Of a DNA stretch of 64,000 bases, positions 8,773 to 17,722 are shown piece after piece. The DNA comes from Metasolibacillus sp. (GTDB lineage Bacteria; Bacillota; Bacilli; Bacillales_A; Planococcaceae), in the NCBI RefSeq assembly GCF_025291715.1, contig NZ_JAMBIZ010000005.1, forward strand, positions 124,001-188,000. The letters run 5' to 3'. The translations under genes were made by a program, and so were the position numbers. Numbering within the stretch: the first letter of the stretch is position 1; each line of letters opens with the position of its first letter. The notes beneath the pieces are model-generated. The model was not told where the DNA came from and searched no databases. It was given only the letters and a program-made list of their open reading frames with translations.

Positions 8773-10794
8773 ATGGTTGAATATCATCATGATGAACTAA
8801 TCGGCTCTACATTATCGTTATTAACAGGGCCTTTAACTGACGTAAATAGTGAAGCGCTTATTTTAGAAAGCCTCCAACAAGGGCTATCATTGAAATTATC
8901 AATATTTCATTATCGAAAAGATCAAACTGCCTTTTGGAATGAACTATCGATTCTACCAATAAGAGATCATGAAAGCATCGTGCAGTTTTATATTGTTGCT
9001 GCGCGAGATATTACCGATTCGATTAATGTTGAAGCGCTGATTGCGGTAGAGCGTGAGGCCTATTCGGAATTAGAGCAAGGAGCAGATATTGCCGATGTTT
9101 TAGCACATCTTTGCCGACATATCGCTACAACGTTTCAGAAAAAAAGCTATACTTGTATATTTTTAATTGAAGAAAATCGTTTGAAATTAGTTGCTTCTAA
9201 CACTTTGCCGAAAAAAATAAGAAATATATTTGCATCTGTTGATAATTTGCATTTAGATTATAACAACTTTTTCCAACATATTATAAAAGATCGCTATATT
9301 ATTCACCATTTAGAGCAGCAGCAAGAAGAGTGGGCAAGTATATTACAGCAAAAGGATATAGAAGCAGTTTGGCATCAAGCGATTAAAACACCTGAAGGAG
9401 AGCTTGTTGGTATTTTTTCTTTATTTTTTGAGGAGTCTATTAAATTTCCACGTCAAAATGAAATCAAATTTTTAGATCGAGTTGCGCCAATTATTACACT
9501 AGCTTTAAAATATTTTAATCAAAAAAAGGAAATTTTACAGTTAGCTTATTATGATGAAAAAACGGGATTGCCTAATTTTGCATTGTTTCAAAATGAATTA
9601 AACCAGCTTTATCAAGAGGATTGTAGTGGCGTTATTTGTATTATTGAGCCTGGGGAATATCAAAAAGTGGTCGATTTATATGGACGGCAAGGGGGCGATG
9701 CATTATTGCTACAATTGGCACAGCGAGCGATGTTGATTCCTGCATTTGAAAATGCCTTGATTGCGCGCTACACCAATTCCTCTGTTATTTTAGCCAGCAA
9801 GTATACGATTGATGAGGAGCTAGAGGGGCTATTACATGAAATTATCGTTGAGCCTTTTTCAATTGAAGGAAAAAGCGTATATATTACGTTAAAAATTGGC
9901 ACTTCAAACTATGACCAATCTATTTTAATTACAGAGGCGGTCAAGCGTGCCGATACAGCATTGTCTGTTTCTTTAAAAAGCACTGGCACGACGTTGAAAG
10001 TGTACGATGAATCACAAATGCAAACGCTACAGCTTGAAATGGAAGTTTTATCATCGTTTTCATATGCATTGAAAAATATGGAATTCACACCTGTCCTGCA
10101 ACCAAAAGTAAATATTCAAACAGGTGAAATTGAAGGCTTTGAAGCATTGGCACGTTGGTTTTCAGAAAGCTTAGGCTTTGTATCGCCTGCTATTTTTATT
10201 CCTGTTGCAGAGAATACAGGGAATATTCATAAAGTAGACCGTGTTATTTTTAGAAAAATTTTAGCGTGGCAAAAGATGCGCCAAGATGCTGGGAAAAAAA
10301 TGTACCAAATTGCTGTTAACATATCACCTACTCATTTTTATGACCCCAGTTTTGTAGAAAGTATGAAGCTGCTTATTACTGAATATGGTGTTGAACCACG
10401 CTATATTAAATTTGAAATTACAGAAAGCGTTGAGCTGGAAAATATGATACGAGCAAAGGGGATTATTAATGAAATGAAGGAATTTGGCATTGCGATGTCT
10501 ATTGATGATTTTGGTGTTGGTTACTCCTCTCTCGGTTATTTGAAGGAATTGCCCTTTGATGAAATAAAAATTGATAAAAGCTTTATTGATTATTTATCAG
10601 ATGAGCGGATGAATGCAGTTGTTCGTACATTGATTCAATTATCAGCAGATTTAAATATGAAATCTGTTGCAGAAGGTATAGAAACAGAGGCGCAGCATTT
10701 AGAGCTGCAAAAAATTGGCTGCCAAGTAGGACAAGGCTACTATTATTATAAGCCAATGACTTTAACAGAGGTTGAACAACTATTAGATTATTAA
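8773..10794 (+). CDS. PAS-GAF-degenerate GGDEF-EAL protein, probable c-di-GMP phosphodiesterase
   Basis: Cytoplasmic multidomain protein, 673 residues from the first ATG after the in-frame stop. A PAS domain (residues 1 to about 85) ends in FYIVAARDITDS. A GAF-like domain spans about 90-230, a GGDEF-like domain about 240-395 and an EAL domain about 415-670. The GGDEF signature is lost (GRQGGDALLLQL, then ARYTNSSVIL), so cyclase activity is unlikely. The EAL keeps FEALARW near 456, FEITESVE, SIDDFGVGYSSL near 576 and KIDKSFID, so c-di-GMP hydrolysis is plausible. The reading frame stays open upstream and supplies the first PAS strand (FESVLVILDAQN), but is cut by TAA at 8683. The likely original start is ATG 8620. 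The gene may therefore be a nonsense mutant. Confidence 0.8.
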   Translation: MVEYHHDELIGSTLSLLTGPLTDVNSEALILESLQQGLSLKLSIFHYRKDQTAFWNELSILPIRDHESIVQFYIVAARDITDSINVEALIAVEREAYSELEQGADIADVLAHLCRHIATTFQKKSYTCIFLIEENRLKLVASNTLPKKIRNIFASVDNLHLDYNNFFQHIIKDRYIIHHLEQQQEEWASILQQKDIEAVWHQAIKTPEGELVGIFSLFFEESIKFPRQNEIKFLDRVAPIITLALKYFNQKKEILQLAYYDEKTGLPNFALFQNELNQLYQEDCSGVICIIEPGEYQKVVDLYGRQGGDALLLQLAQRAMLIPAFENALIARYTNSSVILASKYTIDEELEGLLHEIIVEPFSIEGKSVYITLKIGTSNYDQSILITEAVKRADTALSVSLKSTGTTLKVYDESQMQTLQLEMEVLSSFSYALKNMEFTPVLQPKVNIQTGEIEGFEALARWFSESLGFVSPAIFIPVAENTGNIHKVDRVIFRKILAWQKMRQDAGKKMYQIAVNISPTHFYDPSFVESMKLLITEYGVEPRYIKFEITESVELENMIRAKGIINEMKEFGIAMSIDDFGVGYSSLGYLKELPFDEIKIDKSFIDYLSDERMNAVVRTLIQLSADLNMKSVAEGIETEAQHLELQKIGCQVGQGYYYYKPMTLTEVEQLLDY

Positions 10795-10797
10795 TAA

Positions 10798-10838
10798 ATA
10801 GCTGTCGAAAAGCGTTCCTTTCGGCAGCTATTTTTTAT
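10798..10838 (+). terminator. Terminator of the EAL-domain gene
   Basis: ATAGCTGTCGAAA pairs with TTTCGGCAGCTAT, followed by six Ts. Confidence 0.75.
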
Positions 10839-10923
10839 GAAGAATGTCACCGCTTACAAAAAAATTATAAATAAAAATGAAATACTGTTTACAAGCTCAT
10901 GAAAATTGGCTACTATCATGTTG

Positions 10924-10957
10924 AATAGATATCAATATTCGATTAAATAGATATCGA
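10924..10957 (+). promoter_or_regulatory. Direct-repeat candidate operator upstream of aspA
   Basis: AATAGATATCAA at 10924 and AATAGATATCGA at 10946 are 22 bases apart, which is two helical turns. They lie between a possible -10 (TATCAT near 10914) and the aspA start. The arrangement suits a regulator binding one face of the DNA, but no known consensus was matched. Confidence 0.4.
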
Positions 10958-10979
10958 AATTAGATAAAGGGGATACTTT

Positions 10980-12401
10980 ATGGAACAGCAAATGCGTATA
11001 GAGAAAGATTTTTTAGGAGAGCGTCAATTACCGCTAGAGGCGTATTATGGTATTCAAACATTACGTGCAACTGAAAACTTTCCAATTACTGGTTTATCAC
11101 TACATACATCATTAATTCGAGCAATGGGGATTGTCAAAAAAGCGGCAGCTCTAGGAAATATGGAAGTAGAATTATTGCCAAAGGAAATCGGTGTAGCGAT
11201 TATTGTTGCGGCAGATGAAATAATCGCAGGAAAATGGGATCAGCAATTTATCGTTGACCCTATTCAAGGCGGAGCTGGAACTTCCATTAATATGAATGCC
11301 AATGAAGTCATTGCAAACCGCGCATTGGAGATTTTAGGGAAAGAAAAAGGCGATTATGCCACAATTAGTCCAAATAGTCATGTCAACATGTCACAATCTA
11401 CAAATGATGCATTCCCAACAGCGATGCATATTGCGATTTTAACATTGATTGAAGAGCTACTTGCAACGATGCAGCATATGCAAGATACATTTGATAAAAA
11501 GGCGGCACAATTTGCCCATGTTATTAAAATGGGGCGTACACATTTACAGGATGCTGTACCAATTCGACTTGGACAAGAGTTTGAAGCATATAGCCGCGTA
11601 ATCGGTCGTGATATTAAGCGTATTGCTAGAACACGCGAACATCTATATGAAGTTAATATGGGAGCTACAGCTGTAGGAACAGGTTTAAATGCTGTACCAA
11701 ACTATATTTTAGCGGTAGATTGTCATTTAGCAGAGCTTTCTGGTTTCCCATTGACAGGTGCAACACATTTAGTGGATGCAACACAAAATACCGATGCCTA
11801 TACAGAAGTATCAAGCGCATTAAAAATTTGTATGGTCAATATGTCGAAAATTTCCAATGATTTGCGTTTAATGGCTTCAGGGCCACGTGCAGGGTTTAAC
11901 GAAATTTTCTTGCCAGCACGTCAGCCAGGCTCTTCTATTATGCCAGGTAAAGTAAACCCAGTTATGCCAGAAGTATTAAATCAAGTAGCGTTCCAAGTTA
12001 TCGGAAATGACCATACAATTTCGATGGCCTCAGAGGCAGGACAGCTAGAGTTAAACGTAATGGAGCCAGTACTCGTATTTAATCTAATTCAATCGCTAAG
12101 CATTATGAACAATGTATTCGAAGCATTTACAGAGCATTGCTTAAAAGACATCCAAGCAAATGAGGAGCGTATGAAGGAATATGTAGAAAAAAGCGTTGGT
12201 ATTTTAACTGCGGTGAACCCGCATATCGGCTATGAAACAGCAGCTCGTTTAGCAAGTGAAGCAATTCGCACAGGGCAATCAATTCGTGAGCTATGTATTG
12301 AAGCTGGTGTATTGACAGCTGAACAGCTGGACCTTATTTTAGATCCATATGAAATGACACATCCAGGTATTGCTGGTTCAAGCATGTTAAAGCATTTATA
12401 A
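10980..12401 (+). CDS. aspA: Aspartate ammonia-lyase (aspartase)
   Basis: Converts L-aspartate to fumarate and ammonia. At 473 residues it has the usual length. It belongs to the fumarase/aspartase superfamily: N-terminal RIEKDFLGERQLPLEAYYGIQT, the substrate-binding SPNSHVNMSQSTNDAFPTA segment, GRTHLQDAVPIRLGQEF, and the signature loop GSSIMPGKVNPVMPE with the catalytic serine. I prefer aspartase to fumarase because of the overall AspA-like N terminus and the C-terminal DPYEMTHPGIAGSSM; closely related fumarases cannot be fully excluded. ATG follows AAAGGGG. It is a single-gene unit with two direct repeats upstream and a hairpin downstream. Confidence 0.92.
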   Translation: MEQQMRIEKDFLGERQLPLEAYYGIQTLRATENFPITGLSLHTSLIRAMGIVKKAAALGNMEVELLPKEIGVAIIVAADEIIAGKWDQQFIVDPIQGGAGTSINMNANEVIANRALEILGKEKGDYATISPNSHVNMSQSTNDAFPTAMHIAILTLIEELLATMQHMQDTFDKKAAQFAHVIKMGRTHLQDAVPIRLGQEFEAYSRVIGRDIKRIARTREHLYEVNMGATAVGTGLNAVPNYILAVDCHLAELSGFPLTGATHLVDATQNTDAYTEVSSALKICMVNMSKISNDLRLMASGPRAGFNEIFLPARQPGSSIMPGKVNPVMPEVLNQVAFQVIGNDHTISMASEAGQLELNVMEPVLVFNLIQSLSIMNNVFEAFTEHCLKDIQANEERMKEYVEKSVGILTAVNPHIGYETAARLASEAIRTGQSIRELCIEAGVLTAEQLDLILDPYEMTHPGIAGSSMLKHL

Positions 12402-12410
12402 AATGAACAT

Positions 12411-12481
12411 TCCCTCTTCCTAGCACCATTTAGGCGCGTGCCGCATAAACTATGGCGAGCCACATAGGAAGGGGGATTTTT
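12411..12481 (+). terminator. Long hairpin after aspA that overlaps the cotE ribosome binding site
   Basis: TCCCTCTTCCTA pairs with TAGGAAGGGGGA around a roughly 45-base, partly structured loop, followed by TTTTT. The 3' arm (GGAAGGGGG) is also the ribosome binding site of cotE at 12484. The hairpin could end aspA transcripts and also hide the cotE site on read-through RNA. Confidence 0.55.
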
Positions 12482-12483
12482 CG

Positions 12484-13065
12484 TTGAAACGATTACGTCA
12501 AATCGTGACAAAGGCAGTTGTAGCGAAGGGGAAAAAACGTGTTGAGAGTGTCGAAACGCTATGTCCGCCAAATGTTCCAACGAGTATTTTAGGATGCTGG
12601 GTGATTAATCACCATTACCAAGCGAAAAAAATTGGGAATTTTGTTGAAGTGTCAGGGAAATTTGATATTAATGTATGGTATGCTTACAACCAACATTCGA
12701 AGACGGCGGTTTACACAGAAACGATCACATATCGCGATCGCATTAAATTGCATTACCGCGATGAAAAAGTGAAGGACACAAACGAGGTTCATACACATGT
12801 TGAACAACAGCCAAACTGTGTTGAGGCAATAATTATCAATGGTGATAAGTTCCAGGTAACAATTGAGCGAGAATTTTTAGTCGAACTCATTGGAGAAACG
12901 ACAGTTTGCATTCATGTGCATCCATTGGATTATGAAGATGAATGGGAGTTTGCAGAATCATCCTCATCATCGAGCTCGTCATCGTCTTCAAGCTCTTCAG
13001 CAGCGTTAGGCGGCTCCAGTTCATCAACTATCCGGCATATAAAAGAATCTTCATCGTTTCAATAA
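12484..13065 (+). CDS. cotE: Spore outer-coat morphogenetic protein CotE
   Basis: CotE directs assembly of the outer spore coat; it is made in the mother cell and coats the forespore. The N-terminal REIITKAVVAKG-like motif appears as LRQIVTKAVVAKGKK, and the body carries the family phrases TSILGCWVINHHY, GKFDINVWYAY and FLVELIGETTVCIHVHP. The 193-residue protein ends in a Ser-rich tail of 14 consecutive serines, then AALGG and more serines, where other CotE proteins have an acidic tail. The start is TTG, set by AGGAAGGGGG. Its position between ricA and mutS matches B. subtilis, apart from the inserted EAL gene and aspA. Confidence 0.9.
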   Translation: MKRLRQIVTKAVVAKGKKRVESVETLCPPNVPTSILGCWVINHHYQAKKIGNFVEVSGKFDINVWYAYNQHSKTAVYTETITYRDRIKLHYRDEKVKDTNEVHTHVEQQPNCVEAIIINGDKFQVTIEREFLVELIGETTVCIHVHPLDYEDEWEFAESSSSSSSSSSSSSSAALGGSSSSTIRHIKESSSFQ

Positions 13066-13072
13066 GTGAAGC

Positions 13073-13104
13073 AAGCTGCTAGAGAAATCTGGCAGCTCTT
13101 TTTT
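13073..13104 (+). terminator. Terminator of cotE
   Basis: AGCTGC pairs with GCAGCT around a short loop, followed by CTTTTTT. Confidence 0.6.
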
Positions 13105-13109
13105 GCATT

Positions 13110-13204
13110 CGCAAATATCTTGAAGAAATTCGCAGATAAATCAGCAAAAAGCGCAGATATTACTGGAAAATTCGCAGATAAGTCATTAAAAAACGCAGAT
13201 ATTT
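13110..13204 (+). repeat. 21-nt-period intergenic repeat, cluster 1
   Basis: Five units begin CGCA(G/A)ATA at 13110, 13131, 13152, 13173 and 13194, exactly 21 bases apart. Units joined by ATT alternate with units joined by AAA or AAG, so the higher-order period is 42. Only the CGCAGATA core is conserved, so this is not a CRISPR array. A sister cluster lies at 44,808. Confidence 0.75.
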
Positions 13205-13309
13205 TATACATAGCCTAGACAATTTTTATTCTCTTAAGAGGCTGACATGCATAATGTTTAGTTTTTTTATATAATAGAAGTATAGAATTTAATTAAAAGA
13301 GGTTTTTAC

Positions 13310-15868
13310 ATGACGACATACACGCCGATGATGCAACAATATTTAATGATAAAAGAAGATTATAAGGATGCTTTTTTATTTTTCCGTTTAGGGGATTTTT
13401 ATGAGCTGTTTTTTGAAGATGCGGAGAGAGCTTCACAGCTTTTAGAAATTACGTTAACAAGCCGTGATGGGGGAAGTAAAGGGCGCATTCCAATGTGTGG
13501 TGTGCCACATCATTCCGCAAAAAATTATATTGAAACACTCGTTTCCAAAGGCTATAAAGTAGCAATTTGTGAACAAACGGAAGACCCAAAGATAGCCAAA
13601 GGTGTTGTAAGACGCGAAGTTGTGCAACTGATTACACCTGGGACGATTACAGAGGGTAAAACAATTGATGGCAAGACGAATCATTTTATCGGTGCGGCAC
13701 AATATGTTGCAGAGCAGCAAATTGCTTTTGTCACACTTGATATTTCCACAGGCGAGGCAACAGCAACGATTATTGAAGGGGATATTAAAACATTATTCCA
13801 GCAGCTACAATCCTATGCCATTCGTGAGCTGATCGTTGGTGAGGCAATGCATCTAGAGGCAGCAGAAATGGCACAGGCATTAAATATTGTACTCTCTATC
13901 GAACATGATGAAATGCAGCAAACACAGCAATTTACGAGTGACTTGCCTCCAAATGTTCAGCCGATAGCAAGCAAGCTTTTACGTTATATTGAACGTACGC
14001 AAATGCGTTCACTTTCACATATTCAGCCATTCCGCTTTACTGAAATGAATCACTATTTATCGATAGACGCAAATTCAAAGCGCAATTTAGAGCTGATGCA
14101 GTCCATTCGAGGTGGTGACCAAAAGGGTACACTTTTATGGCTGCTTGATGAAACAGTGACAGCAATGGGTGGACGTAAATTAAAGCAGTGGCTACATCAG
14201 CCGCTTGTGCAACGGACTAAAATTGAGCAACGTTTAACAATTGTGGAGCATTTATTAGAGGACTTTTTTGTGCGTGAAGAGCTGCGTGAGCGTTTAAAGC
14301 AAGTGTATGATCTAGAGCGTTTAGCTGGTCGTGTCGCATTTGGTAATGTCGGTGGTCGAGATTTAGCACAGCTGCGTGAATCATTGCAACAAGTGCCTGC
14401 AATTCGCGAGCAGCTACTGGCAAGTAAAAGCGAGCCGCTGCGTCAATTGGGCGAGGTGCTCGATATATGTGAGGAAGTGGAGCAGCTGCTTGCTGTAGCG
14501 ATTACAGATCACCCACCGATTACCATTAAAGAGGGTGACGTTATTCGTGATGGTTACCATGACAAGCTTGATGAGCTACGTTATGCGGCACGTAACGGCA
14601 AAGATTGGATTGCCCAGCTTGAGCAAAAGGAGCGCGAGCTAACAGGCATTAAAAATTTAAAAATTGGCTATAATCGCATATTTGGCTATTATATCGAAAT
14701 TACAAAATCTAATTTTGGCAATGTAGATTTAACGCGTTATGAGCGTAAGCAAACATTAGCAAATGCAGAGCGCTATATTACGCAGGAGCTTAAGGAAAAA
14801 GAAGCATTAATTTTAAATGCAGAAGAGCAAAGCCTAGCGCTTGAATATGATTTATTCGTCGCATTACGCGAGGAGCTAAAAGCTTATATCCCACGTGTAC
14901 AAGCACTTGCATCTGAAATAAGTGAGCTTGATGTATTTATTAGCTTTGCAAGCATTTCAGAGAAATATCATTTTACACGTCCAATATTCCATGATGGACG
15001 CGATTTAACGATTAAAGAAGGGCGTCATCCAGTCGTTGAAAAAATGCTAAATAAACAACTATATGTGCCAAATGATTGCATTTTGCCGAGCGACCGCAAT
15101 ATGATGCTTATTACAGGGCCGAATATGTCTGGTAAAAGTACATATATGCGTCAAGTAGCCATTACGGTAATTTTGGCACAAATGGGCTGCTATGTACCTG
15201 CTAAAGAGGCAAGCTTACCAATTACCGATCAAATTTTCACACGTATTGGAGCAGCCGATGATTTAGCGGCAGGACAATCCACATTTATGGTGGAAATGCT
15301 TGAATCGCAATATGCGATTACACATGCGACGAAAAATAGCTTGTTACTATTTGATGAAATTGGGCGTGGTACATCTACATATGATGGTATGAGCTTAGCG
15401 CAGGCGATGATGGAATATATTCATCAGGAAATCGGTGCAAATACACTGTTTTCGACGCATTACCATGAGTTAACAGAGCTTGAGCATGACTTGGCACGTT
15501 TACAAAATGTCCATGTTAGCGCAACGGAGCGTGATGGCAAAGTTGTCTTTTTACACAAAGTGAAAACAGGGGCAGCCGATAAAAGCTATGGTGTGCATGT
15601 AGCTGAGCTGGCAGAAATGCCAGAGCCAATTATTGAGCGTGCAAGAGTGCTGCTCACACAATTTGAGGAACAGGAAGCGGTAAAGCCTGTGCAAGAGAAG
15701 CCAAGCATTGTAGCAGAGCAACTAACTTTATTCACAGACCAGCCTTCCTTATCAAAGGAGGAACAGGAAGTGTTAGAGGTGTTACAGAAGGCAAATATTA
15801 TGGGAACAACGCCGCTACAGGCGATGACGCTATTGCATGAATTACAGCAAAAATTATTAAGCAAATAG
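13310..15868 (+). CDS. mutS: DNA mismatch repair protein MutS
   Basis: Recognises mismatches and small loops, then recruits MutL. At 852 residues it is a full MutS1. Domain I has the mismatch-reading Phe-x-Glu motif in FFRLGDFYELFFEDA (residues about 24-38). The Walker A motif GPNMSGKSTYM is at about 603-613, with the ABC-type DEIGRGTSTYDGMS downstream and TLFSTHYHELTELE near 715. The C-terminal helix-turn-helix region and the EQLTLF beta-clamp-binding peptide (near residue 805) are present. ATG follows AAAGAGG. mutL starts 12 bases after the stop, so the two form an operon. Confidence 0.96.
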   Translation: MTTYTPMMQQYLMIKEDYKDAFLFFRLGDFYELFFEDAERASQLLEITLTSRDGGSKGRIPMCGVPHHSAKNYIETLVSKGYKVAICEQTEDPKIAKGVVRREVVQLITPGTITEGKTIDGKTNHFIGAAQYVAEQQIAFVTLDISTGEATATIIEGDIKTLFQQLQSYAIRELIVGEAMHLEAAEMAQALNIVLSIEHDEMQQTQQFTSDLPPNVQPIASKLLRYIERTQMRSLSHIQPFRFTEMNHYLSIDANSKRNLELMQSIRGGDQKGTLLWLLDETVTAMGGRKLKQWLHQPLVQRTKIEQRLTIVEHLLEDFFVREELRERLKQVYDLERLAGRVAFGNVGGRDLAQLRESLQQVPAIREQLLASKSEPLRQLGEVLDICEEVEQLLAVAITDHPPITIKEGDVIRDGYHDKLDELRYAARNGKDWIAQLEQKERELTGIKNLKIGYNRIFGYYIEITKSNFGNVDLTRYERKQTLANAERYITQELKEKEALILNAEEQSLALEYDLFVALREELKAYIPRVQALASEISELDVFISFASISEKYHFTRPIFHDGRDLTIKEGRHPVVEKMLNKQLYVPNDCILPSDRNMMLITGPNMSGKSTYMRQVAITVILAQMGCYVPAKEASLPITDQIFTRIGAADDLAAGQSTFMVEMLESQYAITHATKNSLLLFDEIGRGTSTYDGMSLAQAMMEYIHQEIGANTLFSTHYHELTELEHDLARLQNVHVSATERDGKVVFLHKVKTGAADKSYGVHVAELAEMPEPIIERARVLLTQFEEQEAVKPVQEKPSIVAEQLTLFTDQPSLSKEEQEVLEVLQKANIMGTTPLQAMTLLHELQQKLLSK

Positions 15869-15880
15869 AGGTGAGCGCGA

Positions 15881-17704
15881 ATGGGGAAAATCCACATTAT
15901 GGATGAATGGCTATCCAATAAAATTGCAGCGGGTGAGGTAGTAGAACGTCCTGCATCTGTTGTCAAAGAGCTTGTGGAAAATGCCATTGATGCTGGTGCG
16001 ACAACGATTGAAGTGTTTTTAGAGGAAGCGGGATTAGCGTTTATCCAAGTTGTTGATAATGGGAGTGGTATGAGCGAGGAGGATGCATTGAAATCCTTTG
16101 CAAGACATGCCACTTCTAAAATTGAAAAAGAGCAGGATTTATTCCGCATTCGCACGCTCGGCTTCCGTGGTGAGGCATTAGCCTCCATTTCATCCGTCTG
16201 CAAAATGACGATGAAAACATCTGATGGTCAAGACGGTGCAGAGCTCTATATTGAAGGTGGACATATTAAAAGTCAGAAGCCAGCTGCACTGCGACAAGGA
16301 ACAGATATTACAGTAGCGCAATTATTTTATAACACACCTGCGCGTTTAAAATATTTAAAAACAGTACAGACAGAGTTAGGTCATTCAATTGATTTAATGA
16401 ATCGTTTAGCATTAGGCAATCCACATATTGCCTTCAAGCTTGTGCACAATGGACAGGTTCAGCTGCAAACAAATGGCCGAGGGCATGTGCAGCAAGTGCT
16501 CGCAGCGATTTATGGCGCACATAATGCGAAAAAAATGTTTGCATTTAACGGTGAAACAAATGATTATAAAATACATGGCTTTGCAACATTCCCTGAGCTC
16601 ACACGCGCTTCAAAAAATTACATTTCGATATTTGTGAATGGGCGTTGGGTGAAGCATTATTTAGTACAAAAGGCGGTCGTTGATGCATTTCATACGTATT
16701 TGCCGATTGAGCGCTATCCAATTACCGCATTGTTTATTGAAGGCGACCCGCAGTTAACAGATGTCAATGTTCACCCTGCCAAGCATCAAATTCGTTTAAG
16801 TAAAGAGCCTGAGCTACTGCAATTAGTAGAGCAAACAATTCGCAAAGCTGTAAGTGACGTTGTCCGCGTTCCCCTAGCAGCAAAGCCGAAAAAGCCTGAG
16901 AAGCTACCAACAGAGCAGCTCAATATATGGAAACCAGCGCCAACTTTTAATGAGGAGAAAATGGCTTCGATTGTTCAACATTTAAAGGAAAGTCGACTAG
17001 AGCCAGCCCCTTTAAGAGGAGAGCCTGTGCAAGTAAAGGAAAGCCAGCCACCATTAACTGTGGAAAGCTTCGAAGAGCCTATAATAGAGCAACCACCAGT
17101 AGTGGAGGAAAAAAAAGCACCATTTCCACAGCTTGAAGTTATTGGGCAAATTCATGGAACTTATATTGTTGCTCAAATGGAGGATGGCTTTTATTTAATT
17201 GACCAGCATGCTGCGCAGGAGCGTATAAAATATGAATATTATCGCGAAAAAGTAGGCGATGTGAATGCCAACGAACGACAGGCACTGCTCCTGCCACTGA
17301 CATTCCATTATTCAGCAGATGAAGCGTTACGTTTAATGGAGCATCAGCAAAGCTTGCAGGAGGTTGGTATTTATTTAGAGCCATTTGGTCAAAACTCCTT
17401 CGTTGTACGTGAGCACCCAACTTGGTTCCCCAAAGGCTTTGAACAAGAAGTAATTGAGGAGCTAATTGAGCAAGTGTTGACAACACGCAAGGCTGATGTG
17501 AAAAAGCTACGCGAGGAAGCAGCGATTATGATGAGCTGTAAAAAATCCATTAAAGCGAATTACTATTTAACAAAGGAGCAAATGGATCAACTGCTAAATG
17601 ATTTAAGAGAGGCAGAAAATCCGTTTACATGTCCACATGGACGTCCTGTATTAATTCATTTTTCAACATATGAGCTAGAAAAAATGTTTAAGCGTGTCAT
17701 GTAA
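15881..17704 (+). CDS. mutL: DNA mismatch repair protein MutL
   Basis: Mismatch-repair ATPase and nicking endonuclease (607 residues) that acts after MutS. The N-terminal GHKL ATPase shows NKIAAGEVVERPASVVKELV, DNGSGM, TLGFRGEALASI and GTDITVAQLFYNTPAR. A Pro/Glu-rich linker covers about 320-410. The C-terminal endonuclease domain carries DQHAAQERIKYE near 441, SCKKSIKAN and CPHGRPV. These metal-binding motifs are expected in bacteria without MutH. ATG follows AGGTGAG. Confidence 0.96.
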   Translation: MGKIHIMDEWLSNKIAAGEVVERPASVVKELVENAIDAGATTIEVFLEEAGLAFIQVVDNGSGMSEEDALKSFARHATSKIEKEQDLFRIRTLGFRGEALASISSVCKMTMKTSDGQDGAELYIEGGHIKSQKPAALRQGTDITVAQLFYNTPARLKYLKTVQTELGHSIDLMNRLALGNPHIAFKLVHNGQVQLQTNGRGHVQQVLAAIYGAHNAKKMFAFNGETNDYKIHGFATFPELTRASKNYISIFVNGRWVKHYLVQKAVVDAFHTYLPIERYPITALFIEGDPQLTDVNVHPAKHQIRLSKEPELLQLVEQTIRKAVSDVVRVPLAAKPKKPEKLPTEQLNIWKPAPTFNEEKMASIVQHLKESRLEPAPLRGEPVQVKESQPPLTVESFEEPIIEQPPVVEEKKAPFPQLEVIGQIHGTYIVAQMEDGFYLIDQHAAQERIKYEYYREKVGDVNANERQALLLPLTFHYSADEALRLMEHQQSLQEVGIYLEPFGQNSFVVREHPTWFPKGFEQEVIEELIEQVLTTRKADVKKLREEAAIMMSCKKSIKANYYLTKEQMDQLLNDLREAENPFTCPHGRPVLIHFSTYELEKMFKRVM

Positions 17705-17722
17705 AGTGAAGGGGGATTTTTA

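Noticed and set aside
9660-9800. Active diguanylate cyclase site in the GGDEF-like domain of the EAL protein
   Set aside because: The GG(D/E)EF signature is replaced by an unrelated sequence, so only the EAL domain is likely to be catalytic.
13110-13204. Possible CRISPR array in the 21-nt repeats
   Set aside because: The conserved core is only about 8 bases, spacers are 13 bases and A-rich, and no cas gene is nearby.
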